Source of the DNA: Robiginitalea aurantiaca
GTDB lineage: Bacteria; Bacteroidota; Bacteroidia; Flavobacteriales; Flavobacteriaceae
NCBI RefSeq assembly: GCF_030380815.1
Contig: NZ_JAUDUY010000009.1
Location: 26,970 to 90,969, forward strand
Length of the DNA stretch: 64,000 bases
Direction: 5' to 3'
A program made the position numbers and the translations under genes. Every line of letters begins with the position of its first letter. Position 1 is the stretch's first letter. Below the pieces are notes generated by a model. That model ran no database searches. It had not been told where the DNA came from and saw only the letters and a program-made list of their open reading frames with translations. Positions 35,675 to 45,053 of the stretch are shown piece by piece.

Positions 35675-36211
35675 ATGAAAACTGTATCCTCGTTTATTTA
35701 TCACAACATAATGGGTTGGAAGTTTGAAGGTCCCATGCCCCGGATTAAAAAATGTGTCTTTGCGGTGGTCCCCCATACCCATTGGATGGATTTTATAGTT
35801 GGGTTGCTGATTCGGGAACTCATCGGTGTGCCCATCAATTTTATAGGCAAGAAAAGCCTCTTTGAAGGCCCTTTCGGCTGGTTTTTCAAAAAAGCCGGGG
35901 GTGCGCCTGTGGACCGCTCCAAGCGAAGTGATACGGTAGAAGCTGTGGCCGACCTGTTCAGGGAACGGGAGGAATTCCGATTGGCACTCGCCCCGGAAGG
36001 CACTCGGAAAAAGGTTGATACCTGGAAAACCGGGTTCTATTATATAGCCGTGGCCGCTGAGGTTCCCATTGTGCTGGTCGCCTTTGACTACGGTAAAAAA
36101 ACAGTCCGTTTTTCGGAACCCATGTACCCCAGCGGGGATTACGATACGGATTACCCTATTTACCTTGAGTTTTTTAAGGACGTCGTTGGGAAGGTACCGG
36201 AATACACCTGA
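35675..36211 (+). CDS. 1-acyl-glycerol-3-phosphate acyltransferase family protein (PlsC-like)
   Basis: This 178-residue membrane-associated acyltransferase has motif I PHTHWMDF (HX4D, about residues 32-37), motif II-like GAPVDRSKRSD (about 76-86) and motif III APEGTRKK (about 108-115). It is shorter than PlsC, lacking a long N-terminal anchor. Eleven bases separate it from kdnB, so it may act in the same lipid A/LPS or phospholipid module. Acceptor specificity cannot be told. Confidence 0.88.
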   Translation: MKTVSSFIYHNIMGWKFEGPMPRIKKCVFAVVPHTHWMDFIVGLLIRELIGVPINFIGKKSLFEGPFGWFFKKAGGAPVDRSKRSDTVEAVADLFREREEFRLALAPEGTRKKVDTWKTGFYYIAVAAEVPIVLVAFDYGKKTVRFSEPMYPSGDYDTDYPIYLEFFKDVVGKVPEYT

Positions 36212-36283
36212 TCGGACACGGTACCCAAATTCTGATACGCCCGAAAAGACCGGGCCCAGGCTCTCAAATCATTCCGGATCCTT

Positions 36284-36766
36284 TCAGGTTCCCACAAAGA
36301 TGAAATGCAGGGAGCAGGCTTCCATGTCCCCGTCGTTGTCAAAATCGTATTCCCCTGTGTCGGCCCCTCCGTTAATGGAAAAGGTGTTGTCCTTAAAGGT
36401 GTGACCGTAGGTATCCCAGTCCCCGGGTTCTTCGTCCCAGACAATGGCAAAGTAGTAGCTGCCCTGCCACAATTCCCAGAACATTTCTCCACTGACGGTA
36501 TAGGCATCCCGGTCTATGGGGTTCAGGGTTACGGTAAAGCGGCCATTGGATTGCACCTTCATGCTGGCCGTGCCCCCGTCTTCTACAACATCCACCGAAG
36601 TAGTACTTACACTAAACTGGGCTTTGGTAGCCTCCCAGGTACCGGCTAATTCGCTGATCGGAAATGGGCCATCTTTGCTAAGTGCATCCTCCTCAATATC
36701 ATCCGAGCTGCAGGAGTACGCAAAAGCCGCAAAGAGGACAATTAGGATATTTTTTAAAAGTTTCAT
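36284..36766 (-). CDS. Secreted lipoprotein, lipocalin-like domain
   Basis: This 160-residue protein has a lipoprotein signal with Cys19 (AFAYSC) followed by SSDD. The body starts with LAGTWEATKAQFSV (about 40-53), a typical opening strand of the lipocalin-like/DUF domains common in Flavobacteriaceae, and is made of alternating strands with an acidic loop (DFDNDGDME) that could bind calcium. It is transcribed alone, convergent with the acyltransferase. Function unknown. Confidence 0.78.
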   Translation of the reverse strand: MKLLKNILIVLFAAFAYSCSSDDIEEDALSKDGPFPISELAGTWEATKAQFSVSTTSVDVVEDGGTASMKVQSNGRFTVTLNPIDRDAYTVSGEMFWELWQGSYYFAIVWDEEPGDWDTYGHTFKDNTFSINGGADTGEYDFDNDGDMEACSLHFIFVGT

Positions 36767-36961
36767 GGTGGTAAATTTTGGTGGAAGAGGCAGAACCTCT
36801 TCTTGTTACACCTTTAAATTTACCGGCTTGTGAAGGGGCTGGCAATGATTTGCGTCAGCCTCACAGGTTGCCTCGGGTAAGCCAGCCCTGTATCGGCCCT
36901 ACCGTGAATGGAGTGGGTTATTGCATGTAGGTATAACTTAGAGGGCTTTGCGCCGAAGAAT

Positions 36962-37672
36962 TTACTCCTCCATGGAGTGGAACACATTCTGCACGTCGTC
37001 GTCCTCTTCGATCTTTTCGAGGAGTTTTTCGACTTCCTCAGCTTCTTCAGCCGTGAGGGCTTTAGTGACCTGGGGGATGCGTTCAAAGCCCGAAGACCGG
37101 ATTTCAATTTCCCGGGCTTCGAGTTCCTTCTGTATGGCACCGAAACTTTCGAAAGGGGCATAAATATGCAGGCCATCTTCATCTTCAAACACCTCCTCGG
37201 CTCCAAAATCGATCATTTCGAGTTCCACTTCTTCAGGGTCTAACCCCTCCGGATCGATGCAGAAGTTGCAGGTATGGTCAAACATAAATTCCACGGAACC
37301 CGATGTGCCCAGGCTACCGTTGCACTTGTTGAAATAGCTGCGGATATTGGCTACTGTACGGGTATTGTTATCGGTGGCCGTTTCGATAAGGATCGCAATT
37401 CCGTGGGGGCCATAGCCCTCGAAGAGCACCTCTTTGAAGTCGCCCTGGGATTTGTCAGAGGCCCTTTTAATGGCCCTTTCAATATTGTCCTTGGGCATGT
37501 TTACGGCCTTGGCATTCTGAATCACGGCCCGCAGGCGGGAATTGTTGTTCGGGTCCGGACCGCCTTCCTTGACCGCCATCACGATGTCTTTCCCAATGCG
37601 CGTGAAAGCTTTGGACATGGCCGCCCATCGTTTGAGTTTCCTTCCTTTTCTAAATTCAAATGCTCTTCCCAT
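36962..37672 (-). CDS. yebC: YebC/PmpR family protein
   Basis: This 236-residue cytoplasmic protein of the TACO1/YebC family is known as a transcriptional regulator and, more recently, as a factor that helps ribosomes at proline-rich stretches. The N-terminus MGRAFEFRKGRKLKRWAAMS and KAFTRIGKDIVMAVKEGGPD (about 23-42) and the segment NMPKDNIERAIKRAS (about 58-72) are diagnostic. The C-terminal acidic region is complete. A full promoter lies upstream. Confidence 0.95.
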   Translation of the reverse strand: MGRAFEFRKGRKLKRWAAMSKAFTRIGKDIVMAVKEGGPDPNNNSRLRAVIQNAKAVNMPKDNIERAIKRASDKSQGDFKEVLFEGYGPHGIAILIETATDNNTRTVANIRSYFNKCNGSLGTSGSVEFMFDHTCNFCIDPEGLDPEEVELEMIDFGAEEVFEDEDGLHIYAPFESFGAIQKELEAREIEIRSSGFERIPQVTKALTAEEAEEVEKLLEKIEEDDDVQNVFHSMEE

Positions 37673-37695
37673 ACGGAGTTTTTCTTCTACGAATT

Positions 37696-37725
37696 CAAAA
37701 ATATAAAATGCGGAAGCTTTTCCAA
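37696..37725 (-). promoter_or_regulatory. yebC promoter, Bacteroidota type
   Basis: On the minus strand, TTG (37725-37723), 19 bases, then TATTTTTG (37703-37696). This is one of the best consensus matches in the window and gives a leader of about 20 bases. Confidence 0.75.
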
Positions 37726-37749
37726 GCGGTTTAGTGCGTCTGTGATGCG

Positions 37750-38043
37750 TTATTCAGGATTTGTAGAAACCAGGGCTTCAATAGTCTCTGCCAGTTTAAA
37801 GTCCTTTTCGGTCACGCCTCCGGCATCGTGCGTGTTCAGTCGGATGTTCAGTTTGTTATATACATTACTCCAGTCCGGATGGTGATTCTGTGCCTCACAT
37901 TCAAAGGCGATGCGGGTCATCAGGGTAAAGGCTTCTTTGAAATTCTGAAATTCAAAAGTCGTTTCCAGGGCGTTGTCATTGAGTTCCCACCCTTCGAGAT
38001 TTGCGAGTTTATCTGAGATCTGGGCTTCCGTTAATTTTGTCAT
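37750..38043 (-). CDS. phhB: 4a-hydroxytetrahydrobiopterin dehydratase (pterin carbinolamine dehydratase)
   Basis: This small enzyme of 97 residues dehydrates the 4a-carbinolamine form of tetrahydropterin produced by aromatic amino acid hydroxylases. The active-site motif NHHPDWSNVYNKLNIRLNTHD (about residues 54-74) contains the conserved His-His-Pro and the second His. A TACCTTTG element on the minus strand (38077-38070) lies just upstream. No hydroxylase gene is adjacent. Confidence 0.93.
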   Translation of the reverse strand: MTKLTEAQISDKLANLEGWELNDNALETTFEFQNFKEAFTLMTRIAFECEAQNHHPDWSNVYNKLNIRLNTHDAGGVTEKDFKLAETIEALVSTNPE

Positions 38044-38083
38044 GGCAATGCTTTTTTGAGTTTGAATCCCAAAGGTACAAAGC

Positions 38084-38911
38084 CTATTGCTTAATCAGGT
38101 TATCGATGACCTCCTGATACTTCAATTGCAGATTTTTCGGGAGTAAATTTTCTCTTGGCAGTACGGCCAGATACCGTTCTTCGTTTGTGGTATAAACCCT
38201 TTTAAAGATCGGGTGGCGAAGACTGAGATGGCTTGTGACTTCCCGAATAAAGTCATCATGGTGCACCAGATCCGTAGATCCGAGATGGTAAATACCCGAT
38301 TTATTGCGGTTCAGCATATAATGGACCTGCTGGGCAAATTTATCATCTGAGGTTACATTCATGACCAGGTTTGGAAAAACCTCTATGGGCTGCTCCTGTT
38401 CCAGTGCCTGTTTGATCTCCCTGATTCTGGGGGAGGTATTCCCAAAAACCATTGGCAGGCGCAGTATGGCCGATTTGCCTTTAGGCAGCCTGAGCAGCAT
38501 ATTCTCAATTCGGATTTTCAGCCTGCCGTAAATGCTCTCCGAGAGCGTTTTATCAAATTCAAAGGAGGGATACTTGCTGTAGGCGTCAAAGACATTTGCC
38601 GAGGAGAGGAAGAACAGGCGGGTCTTATGCGTGCTGAGGTATTCTGTAATATGGGCATGGGCCTGAACCTGAGCCCCGAAATCTCCCCGGAGGGCAGAAA
38701 TGACAAAATCGGGTTTTACTTCCTGTAACAGTCTGTGGATGTCATCTTCCTGCATGTCGTACCGGAAGAATTGACCATTATCCTCAAAACTCCTCCTCGC
38801 GGAAAAGTAGGTGCCGTAGGTGTTGTAATAATTGCAGAGCTCTTTATAGAGGGCATTTCCCAGAAAACCGCTCGCCCCCAATATCAGTATTCGCTTTCCT
38901 GTTTCCTGCAC
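38084..38911 (-). CDS. RmlD-like NAD(P)-dependent sugar epimerase/reductase
   Basis: This short-chain dehydrogenase (extended type) has 275 residues and the Rossmann motif LILGASGFLGNALY (about 9-22), a catalytic YGRLK (YxxxK, about 129-133) and LRLPMVFGNTSPR (about 149-161). It is closest in pattern to dTDP-4-dehydrorhamnose reductases. The start is GTG at 38911, twelve bases after the gcvT stop, so it is probably cotranscribed with gcvT although no metabolic link is obvious. The sugar substrate is unknown. Confidence 0.82.
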   Translation of the reverse strand: MQETGKRILILGASGFLGNALYKELCNYYNTYGTYFSARRSFEDNGQFFRYDMQEDDIHRLLQEVKPDFVISALRGDFGAQVQAHAHITEYLSTHKTRLFFLSSANVFDAYSKYPSFEFDKTLSESIYGRLKIRIENMLLRLPKGKSAILRLPMVFGNTSPRIREIKQALEQEQPIEVFPNLVMNVTSDDKFAQQVHYMLNRNKSGIYHLGSTDLVHHDDFIREVTSHLSLRHPIFKRVYTTNEERYLAVLPRENLLPKNLQLKYQEVIDNLIKQ

Positions 38912-38923
38912 CTGTAATACTGC

Positions 38924-40009
38924 TTACCCTTTGTAGAATGGTGGTTTCACCACGGTGGCCGGCAGGTTCTTTTTGCGGATTTGAATCCCGATCGGAGTCC
39001 CGATTTTTGAATGCGAAACGGGAACATACCCCATGCCAATTCCATTGCCCATAGAAGGGGACATGGTGCCTGAGGTTACTTCACCTATGGCATTTCCCTC
39101 AGCATCTGTAATGGTATATCCCTGTCTCGGAATACCGCGTTCGGAAAGCTCAAAACCAACCAGTTTTCGCTCCACACCCGCTTCCTTCTGGGCTTTCAGG
39201 CCTTCGCTATTGACAAAATCTTTGGTAAATTTTGTGATCCAGCCCAGTCCGGCTTCCAAAGGGGATGTCGTATCATTTATATCATTGCCGTATAGGCAAT
39301 AACCCATTTCGAGACGGAGGGTGTCCCGGGCTGCCAAACCTATGGGTTTAATGCTATAGGACGCACCGGCTTCCAGAACCCGATCCCAGATTTGCTGCAC
39401 TTCATCATTTTTGCAATAAATCTCAAAACCTCCGGACCCGGTATAACCTGTTGCTGAGATAATGACATAAGGAACGTCAGCGAAATCCCCGACAACAAAA
39501 TGGTAAAACGGGATGCCTGCCAGATCCACAGAACTCAGGGATTGCATGGCCTCGGCGGCTTTTGGCCCCTGAATGGCGAGAAGGGAGTACTCCTCCGACA
39601 AATCCCGCATTTCGGCCCCTATTGCATCGTTATATCCGGAGATATGTGCCCAGTCTTTATCGATATTTGAAGCATTGACCACCAAAAGATAGGTTTCAGG
39701 TTTAACCCGGTATACAATCAGGTCATCAACGATGCCCCCGGTTTCGTTGGGAAGGCAGCTGTATTGGGCACGGCCTACTTCGAGCTTGGAAGCGTCGTTT
39801 GAAGTCACCTTCTGGATGAGTTCCAGCGCTTTGGGACCCTCGATGAGAAATTCCCCCATATGCGATACATCAAAAACCCCGACTCCTTCACGCACGGTCT
39901 GATGTTCAGCTGTTACTCCTTCGTAGGAAACTGGCATGTTGTATCCTGCAAAAGGAACCATTTTCGCCCCCAGGGCGCGATGTGTTTCTGAAAGGGCTAT
40001 TTCTTTCAT
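38924..40009 (-). CDS. gcvT: Glycine cleavage system T protein (aminomethyltransferase)
   Basis: GcvT moves the methylene group from the lipoylated H protein to tetrahydrofolate and releases ammonia. The 361 residues show [16 protein letters not shown] (about 14-29), [13 protein letters not shown] (about 42-54, with the catalytic Asp), DDLIVYRV and the C-terminal barrel ([13 protein letters not shown]). The other glycine cleavage genes are not in the window. It lies downstream of the thr genes with a 69-base gap. Confidence 0.96.
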   Translation of the reverse strand: MKEIALSETHRALGAKMVPFAGYNMPVSYEGVTAEHQTVREGVGVFDVSHMGEFLIEGPKALELIQKVTSNDASKLEVGRAQYSCLPNETGGIVDDLIVYRVKPETYLLVVNASNIDKDWAHISGYNDAIGAEMRDLSEEYSLLAIQGPKAAEAMQSLSSVDLAGIPFYHFVVGDFADVPYVIISATGYTGSGGFEIYCKNDEVQQIWDRVLEAGASYSIKPIGLAARDTLRLEMGYCLYGNDINDTTSPLEAGLGWITKFTKDFVNSEGLKAQKEAGVERKLVGFELSERGIPRQGYTITDAEGNAIGEVTSGTMSPSMGNGIGMGYVPVSHSKIGTPIGIQIRKKNLPATVVKPPFYKG

Positions 40010-40078
40010 AGTGATGGTTTTTAATGGGCTGTAAAAGTATTGAAAATCTTTGGAAGATTCCGTTGCGGAATCCGCTGT

Positions 40079-41368
40079 TTAACGCAGTGCGTCCCTCAAT
40101 TCCTCATAGGTGCTGATATCCGTAAAAACCTTTTCCCGATCCAGGAGTCCCCTGATCTGCTCGGGGAGTTCCAGGCGGGTCTCTAAACAGGATTCCACCG
40201 TTTCCCTGAATTTAATGGGATGTGCGGTTTCCAGGAAAATACCCCGTGCCTCCGGGTGTGTTTTCAGGTATTGCTTTAGCCCTAGGTATCCTACGGCCCC
40301 ATGCGGGTCTGCGATATACCCAAAATCGGCAAAGAGTTCTTGGAGGGCCTCCAGGGTTTGCGCATCGGTAAAGGAGGTGGCCGTTAGTTCAGAAGCCATA
40401 TTTGGAAAATCCTGCTGAAAGAGCTCCTGAATCCGGATAAAATTGCTGGGATCTGCTACGTCCATAGCATTGGAGAGGGTTGGGATGGCAGGTTTGGGCT
40501 GGTAATCCAGGGTTTTCATAAACCTGGGCACGGTATCATTCGTATTGGTAGCCGCAATAAATTGGCCACAGGGCATACCCATGTGGGAGGCGAGCATTCC
40601 GGCGCATAGATTCCCGAAATTTCCGCTGGGTACTGAAAAAACAGGTTCGGTAGTTTCGCCAGGCAACTGCTGTAGGGCCCTGACGTAATACAACATCTGG
40701 GGCAGCCACCGGGCTACATTAATACTATTGGCTGAGGTCAGTTCCTGATTTTCGCGCAGGACCGGATCCTGAAATGCCTGTTTGACCATGGCCTGACAGG
40801 TATCAAAAGTACCGGATACCCTCAGCGCCCGGATATTTGCCCCGAGCGTGGTCAACTGACGTTCCTGAATATCGCTGACCTTGTCTTTGGGATAGAGGAT
40901 AACGACCTCAACGCCTGGAACATTTAGAAACCCTCTGGCCACGGCACCGCCGGTATCCCCGCTGGTGGCTACCAGAACGACTGTTTTGCGGTCTGTTTGT
41001 TCTGAGAAGTACCCTAAGCAACCAGCCATGAAAGTGGCTCCGACATCCTTGAATGCCATAGTAGGCCCGTGAAAAAGTTCCAGAACTGAAATATGCGCTG
41101 TCAGCTGCCGTAAGGGGAACTCAAAACTCAGGGTTTTTGCAAGGATCTGGCGAAGCTGGGGTGCAGGGATGGACGCTCCGGTAAAGGCCTGCATGAGTTC
41201 ATTGGCGACCTCATTAAAATCGCGCCCTCCCAGATTCTTCCAGAAGACCGGGGGAAATTCCGGGATTTGTTTTGGAAAATAGAGCCCCCTGTCCGGGGCA
41301 ATTCCCCTAAGGGTTGCTTCCTTAAAGGAGACTTCTGGAGATTGTTTCCCAAGACTGTAATACTTCAT
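40079..41368 (-). CDS. thrC: Threonine synthase
   Basis: This PLP enzyme converts O-phosphohomoserine to threonine. The 429 residues contain the PLP lysine in GPTMAFKDVGATF (about 103-115), ATSGDTGGAV (about 135-144) binding the phosphate, and SVPSGNFGNL. It is the third gene of thrA-thrB-thrC, 12 bases after thrB, so the whole threonine branch is in one transcript. Confidence 0.96.
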   Translation of the reverse strand: MKYYSLGKQSPEVSFKEATLRGIAPDRGLYFPKQIPEFPPVFWKNLGGRDFNEVANELMQAFTGASIPAPQLRQILAKTLSFEFPLRQLTAHISVLELFHGPTMAFKDVGATFMAGCLGYFSEQTDRKTVVLVATSGDTGGAVARGFLNVPGVEVVILYPKDKVSDIQERQLTTLGANIRALRVSGTFDTCQAMVKQAFQDPVLRENQELTSANSINVARWLPQMLYYVRALQQLPGETTEPVFSVPSGNFGNLCAGMLASHMGMPCGQFIAATNTNDTVPRFMKTLDYQPKPAIPTLSNAMDVADPSNFIRIQELFQQDFPNMASELTATSFTDAQTLEALQELFADFGYIADPHGAVGYLGLKQYLKTHPEARGIFLETAHPIKFRETVESCLETRLELPEQIRGLLDREKVFTDISTYEELRDALR

Positions 41369-41380
41369 TTCTTCAGCTGC

Positions 41381-42331
41381 TTATTTAACACTATCCGTCT
41401 GGTAATTCCAGAGCCGAACGCCCCTGTGATTTATGGCCGAGGTATACGTTTTGAAAGGAATTCCCAGGGATTGATAGCAATTTATCAGACTCTTTTCTGT
41501 GTTCAGGGCAACTTCCGGTCCTGTGGTTAAGGCAAAAACGGAAGGTCCGGATCCTGAAATCCCAAATCCCAGGGCTCCTGCTTTTAAGGCGGCCTGGCGA
41601 AGGTCGTCAAACCCGGGAATGAGCAGGGAACGAAGTGGCTCGATGATACGATCTTCCAAAGACCTGCTGATCAGGCCGTAATCCTCAGTGAACAATCCGG
41701 TAATCAAACCCCCTACATTACCCCATTGCCGGATTCCTTTTTCAAGGCTGATGGTGCGTTTGAGAATGCTCCGGGAATCCGAGGTTTTTAATTCGATTTG
41801 CGGGTGTAACAAGGCTGCGTGCAATAGTGGAGGGCAGTGGACTTTAGCAATATCCAGGGGGTCATAACTCCGGATCAGTGTAATTCCCCCATAGAGGGCC
41901 GGGGCCACATTATCGGCATGTGGTGAACCACTGGCCAGGGCTTCTCCCAGGGAGGCAAACCCTACAAGTTGCAAAGGCGTAAAAGGATCCCCCAGCAATT
42001 TGTTGATCGCCCAGACCGCTCCGGCGGCACTCGCAGCACTACTTCCGATACCGCTACCCGGCAGGATGTTTTTTTCAATTTCAATTGCGACTCCTCCCTG
42101 ATAATGGGCAGCGTCCAAAAGCGCAAGGGCAGCGACCCCTGCGACATTTTTTTCGGCTTCCATGGGAAGGTCTCCCCCTGTGATCCGGGTTATCTGTACT
42201 CCTTTTTCCTGGGTAAGGGAAACGTTCATCCGGTCTCCAATACCCTCCAGGGCCATGCCGAGCACATCGAAGCCACAGGAGAGGTTAGCGATAGTGGCCG
42301 GGCAGAAAATTGAAATTTTAGTCGATTCCAT
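41381..42331 (-). CDS. thrB: Homoserine kinase
   Basis: This GHMP-family kinase makes O-phosphohomoserine. The 316-residue protein has CPATIANLSCGFDVLGMAL (about 10-28), the ATP motif PGSGIGSSAASAAGAV (about 92-107) and the C-terminal GISGSGPSVFAL (about 255-266). It lies between thrA (21-base gap) and thrC (12 bases). Confidence 0.96.
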   Translation of the reverse strand: MESTKISIFCPATIANLSCGFDVLGMALEGIGDRMNVSLTQEKGVQITRITGGDLPMEAEKNVAGVAALALLDAAHYQGGVAIEIEKNILPGSGIGSSAASAAGAVWAINKLLGDPFTPLQLVGFASLGEALASGSPHADNVAPALYGGITLIRSYDPLDIAKVHCPPLLHAALLHPQIELKTSDSRSILKRTISLEKGIRQWGNVGGLITGLFTEDYGLISRSLEDRIIEPLRSLLIPGFDDLRQAALKAGALGFGISGSGPSVFALTTGPEVALNTEKSLINCYQSLGIPFKTYTSAINHRGVRLWNYQTDSVK

Positions 42332-42352
42332 AGATGGACTAACAAGTTGTTT

Positions 42353-44791
42353 TTAATAATTACCGGTGCGGATGATATCTGCAAAGAGTCCTGATGCTGT
42401 CACCTCCGCTCCGGCCCCTGCTCCCTTAATCATGAGGGGTTGTTCGGGGTACCGGTCCGTGTAGAACAAGACGATATTGTCACTTCCCCTGAGGTTGTAA
42501 AAATCATGGCCTTCCGGAATTTCTTCCAAGCCAACGGAAGCTTTGCCATTGTTGAGTTCCGCGACATACTTCAGCCTCGCCCCTTTTTTCTTTGCGGCGG
42601 ACAACAGTGTCTTAAAATGGGGTTCTCCACGCTCAAGTGTATTGTAGAACGCGTCGATATCTGCTGAATCCCCGGCGCCTTCCGGCAGGAAAGAATGATT
42701 TTCTATGTCTTGAAGTTCCAGCTCCAACCCACTCTCGCGGGCCAAAATCAAAATCTTTCGCATCACATCAACACCGCTGAGGTCGATCCTGGGGTCGGGT
42801 TCCGTAAACCCCTGGAGCTGTGCCTCACGAACCACATTTGCAAAAGGTTCAGACCCGTCATAGGTATTGAAAATAAAATTGAGACTACCCGAGAGAACCG
42901 CCTGAATCTTCCGGACGCGATCTCCGGAGAGAATCAGGTTCTTAAGAGTGTCAATCACGGGGAGCCCTGCACCCACATTGGTCTCAAAGAGAAAAGGTAC
43001 GCCATAGGTTCGCGATAAGGCTTTCAGCTTCAGATAGCCAGAATACACAGAAGAACAGGCAATCTTGTTACAGGTAACTACCGCTACGCTTTCCTGCAGG
43101 TATTTGGAGTACCAACCGGAAATTTCGGCACTTGCCGTATTATCTATGAAGACAGAATTCCTGAGATTCGCATTTCTAACCACATCATAAAAGGCCTGTG
43201 GACTGGCCGCTGTTCCTTCCTCAAGTTCCGATTTCCACCGGGCCAGGGGTATTCCCGATTGCCGGTATACCATTTTCCTGGAATTTGAAATCCCTACCAC
43301 CCGAATGAGCAGTCGATGCTCTTTCTTCAGGAATTTCTGCTGATCCCGGATCTGGTTCAGCAGGCGGGCGCCAACATTGCCCACCCCCATCACAAAAAGG
43401 TTCAACTGCTTTACCTGTTCTTCGAAAAAAGTCTCATGAAGGGTATTCAGGGCTTTTTTTACATCCACACTCCTGATCACAGCTGAAATATTGCGCTCCG
43501 AGGCTCCCTGGGCAATAGCGCGAATGTTGACATTGTTTCTTCCCAGGGTGCTGAACATTCTACCACTCAGCCCCTGATGTTCCTTCATTCGATCGCCAAC
43601 CAGGGCAACGATGGAAAGGTCCTTTTCTTCTTTTACCGGATAGATTTCGCCCTTTTCGATTTCTCTGTCAAAGGCCCGGTTAACCTCGCGGGCGGCGATG
43701 GATGCCTGGTTTTCATTAATACCGACACAAATGGAATGCTCGGAAGATGCCTGGGTAATAAATACGATATTGATTCCCTTTTGAGACAGGACCTTAAAAA
43801 ACCGATTGCTGATACCGGGAATACCGATCATCCCCGGGCCCTCAAGAGAGAGGAGTGCGATCCCTGGCACGTAACTGATACCGCGTACGGTTCTTCCGTG
43901 GGGGTTGCCATCCGACTCTATAAGTGTTCCGGGTTCATCAGGGGAAAAGGTGTTTTTGATCAGAATGGGAATACCCGCCTGAAAAGCTGGGCGTATCGTG
44001 GGCGGATAAAGGACTTTGGCCCCAAAATGGGAAAGTTCCATGGCCTCTTCGTAGGATAAGGTGGGTATGGGGCGGGCACCTTTAACCAACCTGGGATTTG
44101 CGGTAAACATTCCGCTGACATCGGTCCATATCTCCAACAGATCTGCCCTGAGGGCTCCGGCAATAAGGGCAGCAGAATAATCCGACCCTCCCCTTCCAAG
44201 CGTTGTGGTATCTCCTTCGCCATTAGATGCGATAAACCCGGGCAAAACAACAACCGGATCTGTTCCCCTGAGTACGGCCTTTATCTTAGTCTCTGTTTTT
44301 TCCTGGTTCACCCGGGCATTTCCGAAAGTGTCATCGGTAAGGATCAGCTCACGACTGTCCTGAAATACAGCATTAAGTCCCTTGCTTTTATAGAATTTCG
44401 CAATGATAAAGGCCGAAAGGAGTTCTCCGAAACTAACAATTTTATCGCGAAGTTTTGGGGTGGATTCCCCTATGAGGTAGGCCCCTTCCAAAAGCGTCTC
44501 CAATGTATTGAGCTCCTTTTTGACTTTGCTCAGTACGGGGGCATGCTCAGCAACGGGCAGTAAACCCCGGACGGTATTCAGATACCTTGTTTCTATTTCC
44601 TCCAGGGATTCTCGCCACTCTTCCCGCTGGTCAGCGGCATGAAATGTGGCTTCCAGCAATAAGTCGGTAACCCCGCCCAGGGCGGAAACCACTACAAAAA
44701 CAGGGGTTTCTGAGCGGGAAACAATTTCAAGGGTTGCCGAAATTGCCTCCGGACCTGCTACGGAACTTCCGCCAAATTTAAGTACCCTCAT
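42353..44791 (-). CDS. thrA: Bifunctional aspartokinase/homoserine dehydrogenase
   Basis: The fusion enzyme performs the first and third steps of the threonine/methionine branch. The N-terminal aspartokinase (about 1-290) has MRVLKFGGSSVAGPE and TTLGRGGSDYSAAL. ACT regulatory domains follow (about 300-455), which bind the feedback inhibitor. The homoserine dehydrogenase (about 460-812) has the Rossmann motif LFVMGVGNVGARLL and CNKIACSS. The length of 812 equals E. coli ThrA. A full promoter lies upstream with a leader of about 120 bases. I saw no threonine- or isoleucine-rich leader peptide there. Confidence 0.96.
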   Translation of the reverse strand: MRVLKFGGSSVAGPEAISATLEIVSRSETPVFVVVSALGGVTDLLLEATFHAADQREEWRESLEEIETRYLNTVRGLLPVAEHAPVLSKVKKELNTLETLLEGAYLIGESTPKLRDKIVSFGELLSAFIIAKFYKSKGLNAVFQDSRELILTDDTFGNARVNQEKTETKIKAVLRGTDPVVVLPGFIASNGEGDTTTLGRGGSDYSAALIAGALRADLLEIWTDVSGMFTANPRLVKGARPIPTLSYEEAMELSHFGAKVLYPPTIRPAFQAGIPILIKNTFSPDEPGTLIESDGNPHGRTVRGISYVPGIALLSLEGPGMIGIPGISNRFFKVLSQKGINIVFITQASSEHSICVGINENQASIAAREVNRAFDREIEKGEIYPVKEEKDLSIVALVGDRMKEHQGLSGRMFSTLGRNNVNIRAIAQGASERNISAVIRSVDVKKALNTLHETFFEEQVKQLNLFVMGVGNVGARLLNQIRDQQKFLKKEHRLLIRVVGISNSRKMVYRQSGIPLARWKSELEEGTAASPQAFYDVVRNANLRNSVFIDNTASAEISGWYSKYLQESVAVVTCNKIACSSVYSGYLKLKALSRTYGVPFLFETNVGAGLPVIDTLKNLILSGDRVRKIQAVLSGSLNFIFNTYDGSEPFANVVREAQLQGFTEPDPRIDLSGVDVMRKILILARESGLELELQDIENHSFLPEGAGDSADIDAFYNTLERGEPHFKTLLSAAKKKGARLKYVAELNNGKASVGLEEIPEGHDFYNLRGSDNIVLFYTDRYPEQPLMIKGAGAGAEVTASGLFADIIRTGNY

Positions 44792-44917
44792 CTTCCTGTT
44801 TCGCTTTTTTATGGCGTTTTGAAATCCTTTGGTACACTGGGATCAGTAGAGGGTTTCCAAGGCCATTGGTTTAAAAATCGATGCGGCTAAAATCCTTTTA
44901 AGGTAGCCCTAAACCTT

Positions 44918-44947
44918 CAAATGTAGTATATTTCAAAACCAGACCAA
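44918..44947 (-). promoter_or_regulatory. thrABC promoter, Bacteroidota type
   Basis: On the minus strand, TTG (44947-44945), 19 bases, then TACATTTG (44925-44918). Transcription would begin near 44912, leaving about 120 bases before thrA. Confidence 0.7.
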
Positions 44948-45053
44948 ACAGGAAGGGCTGAATTGTATGGAAATGGGTTTTCAGCCCATTTTTCTTTCGA
45001 ATCCCCGTCACATTTAGTTCCTTTATCAATGGAATCCATTTTGGCCCCAGGAC

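Noticed and set aside
36908..37885. Long plus-strand frames opposite yebC and phhB
   Set aside because: They are shadows of strongly recognisable minus-strand genes and have no motifs.
44792..44917. Threonine attenuator in the thrA leader
   Set aside because: I found no leader peptide rich in Thr or Ile codons and no terminator hairpin with a U-run.
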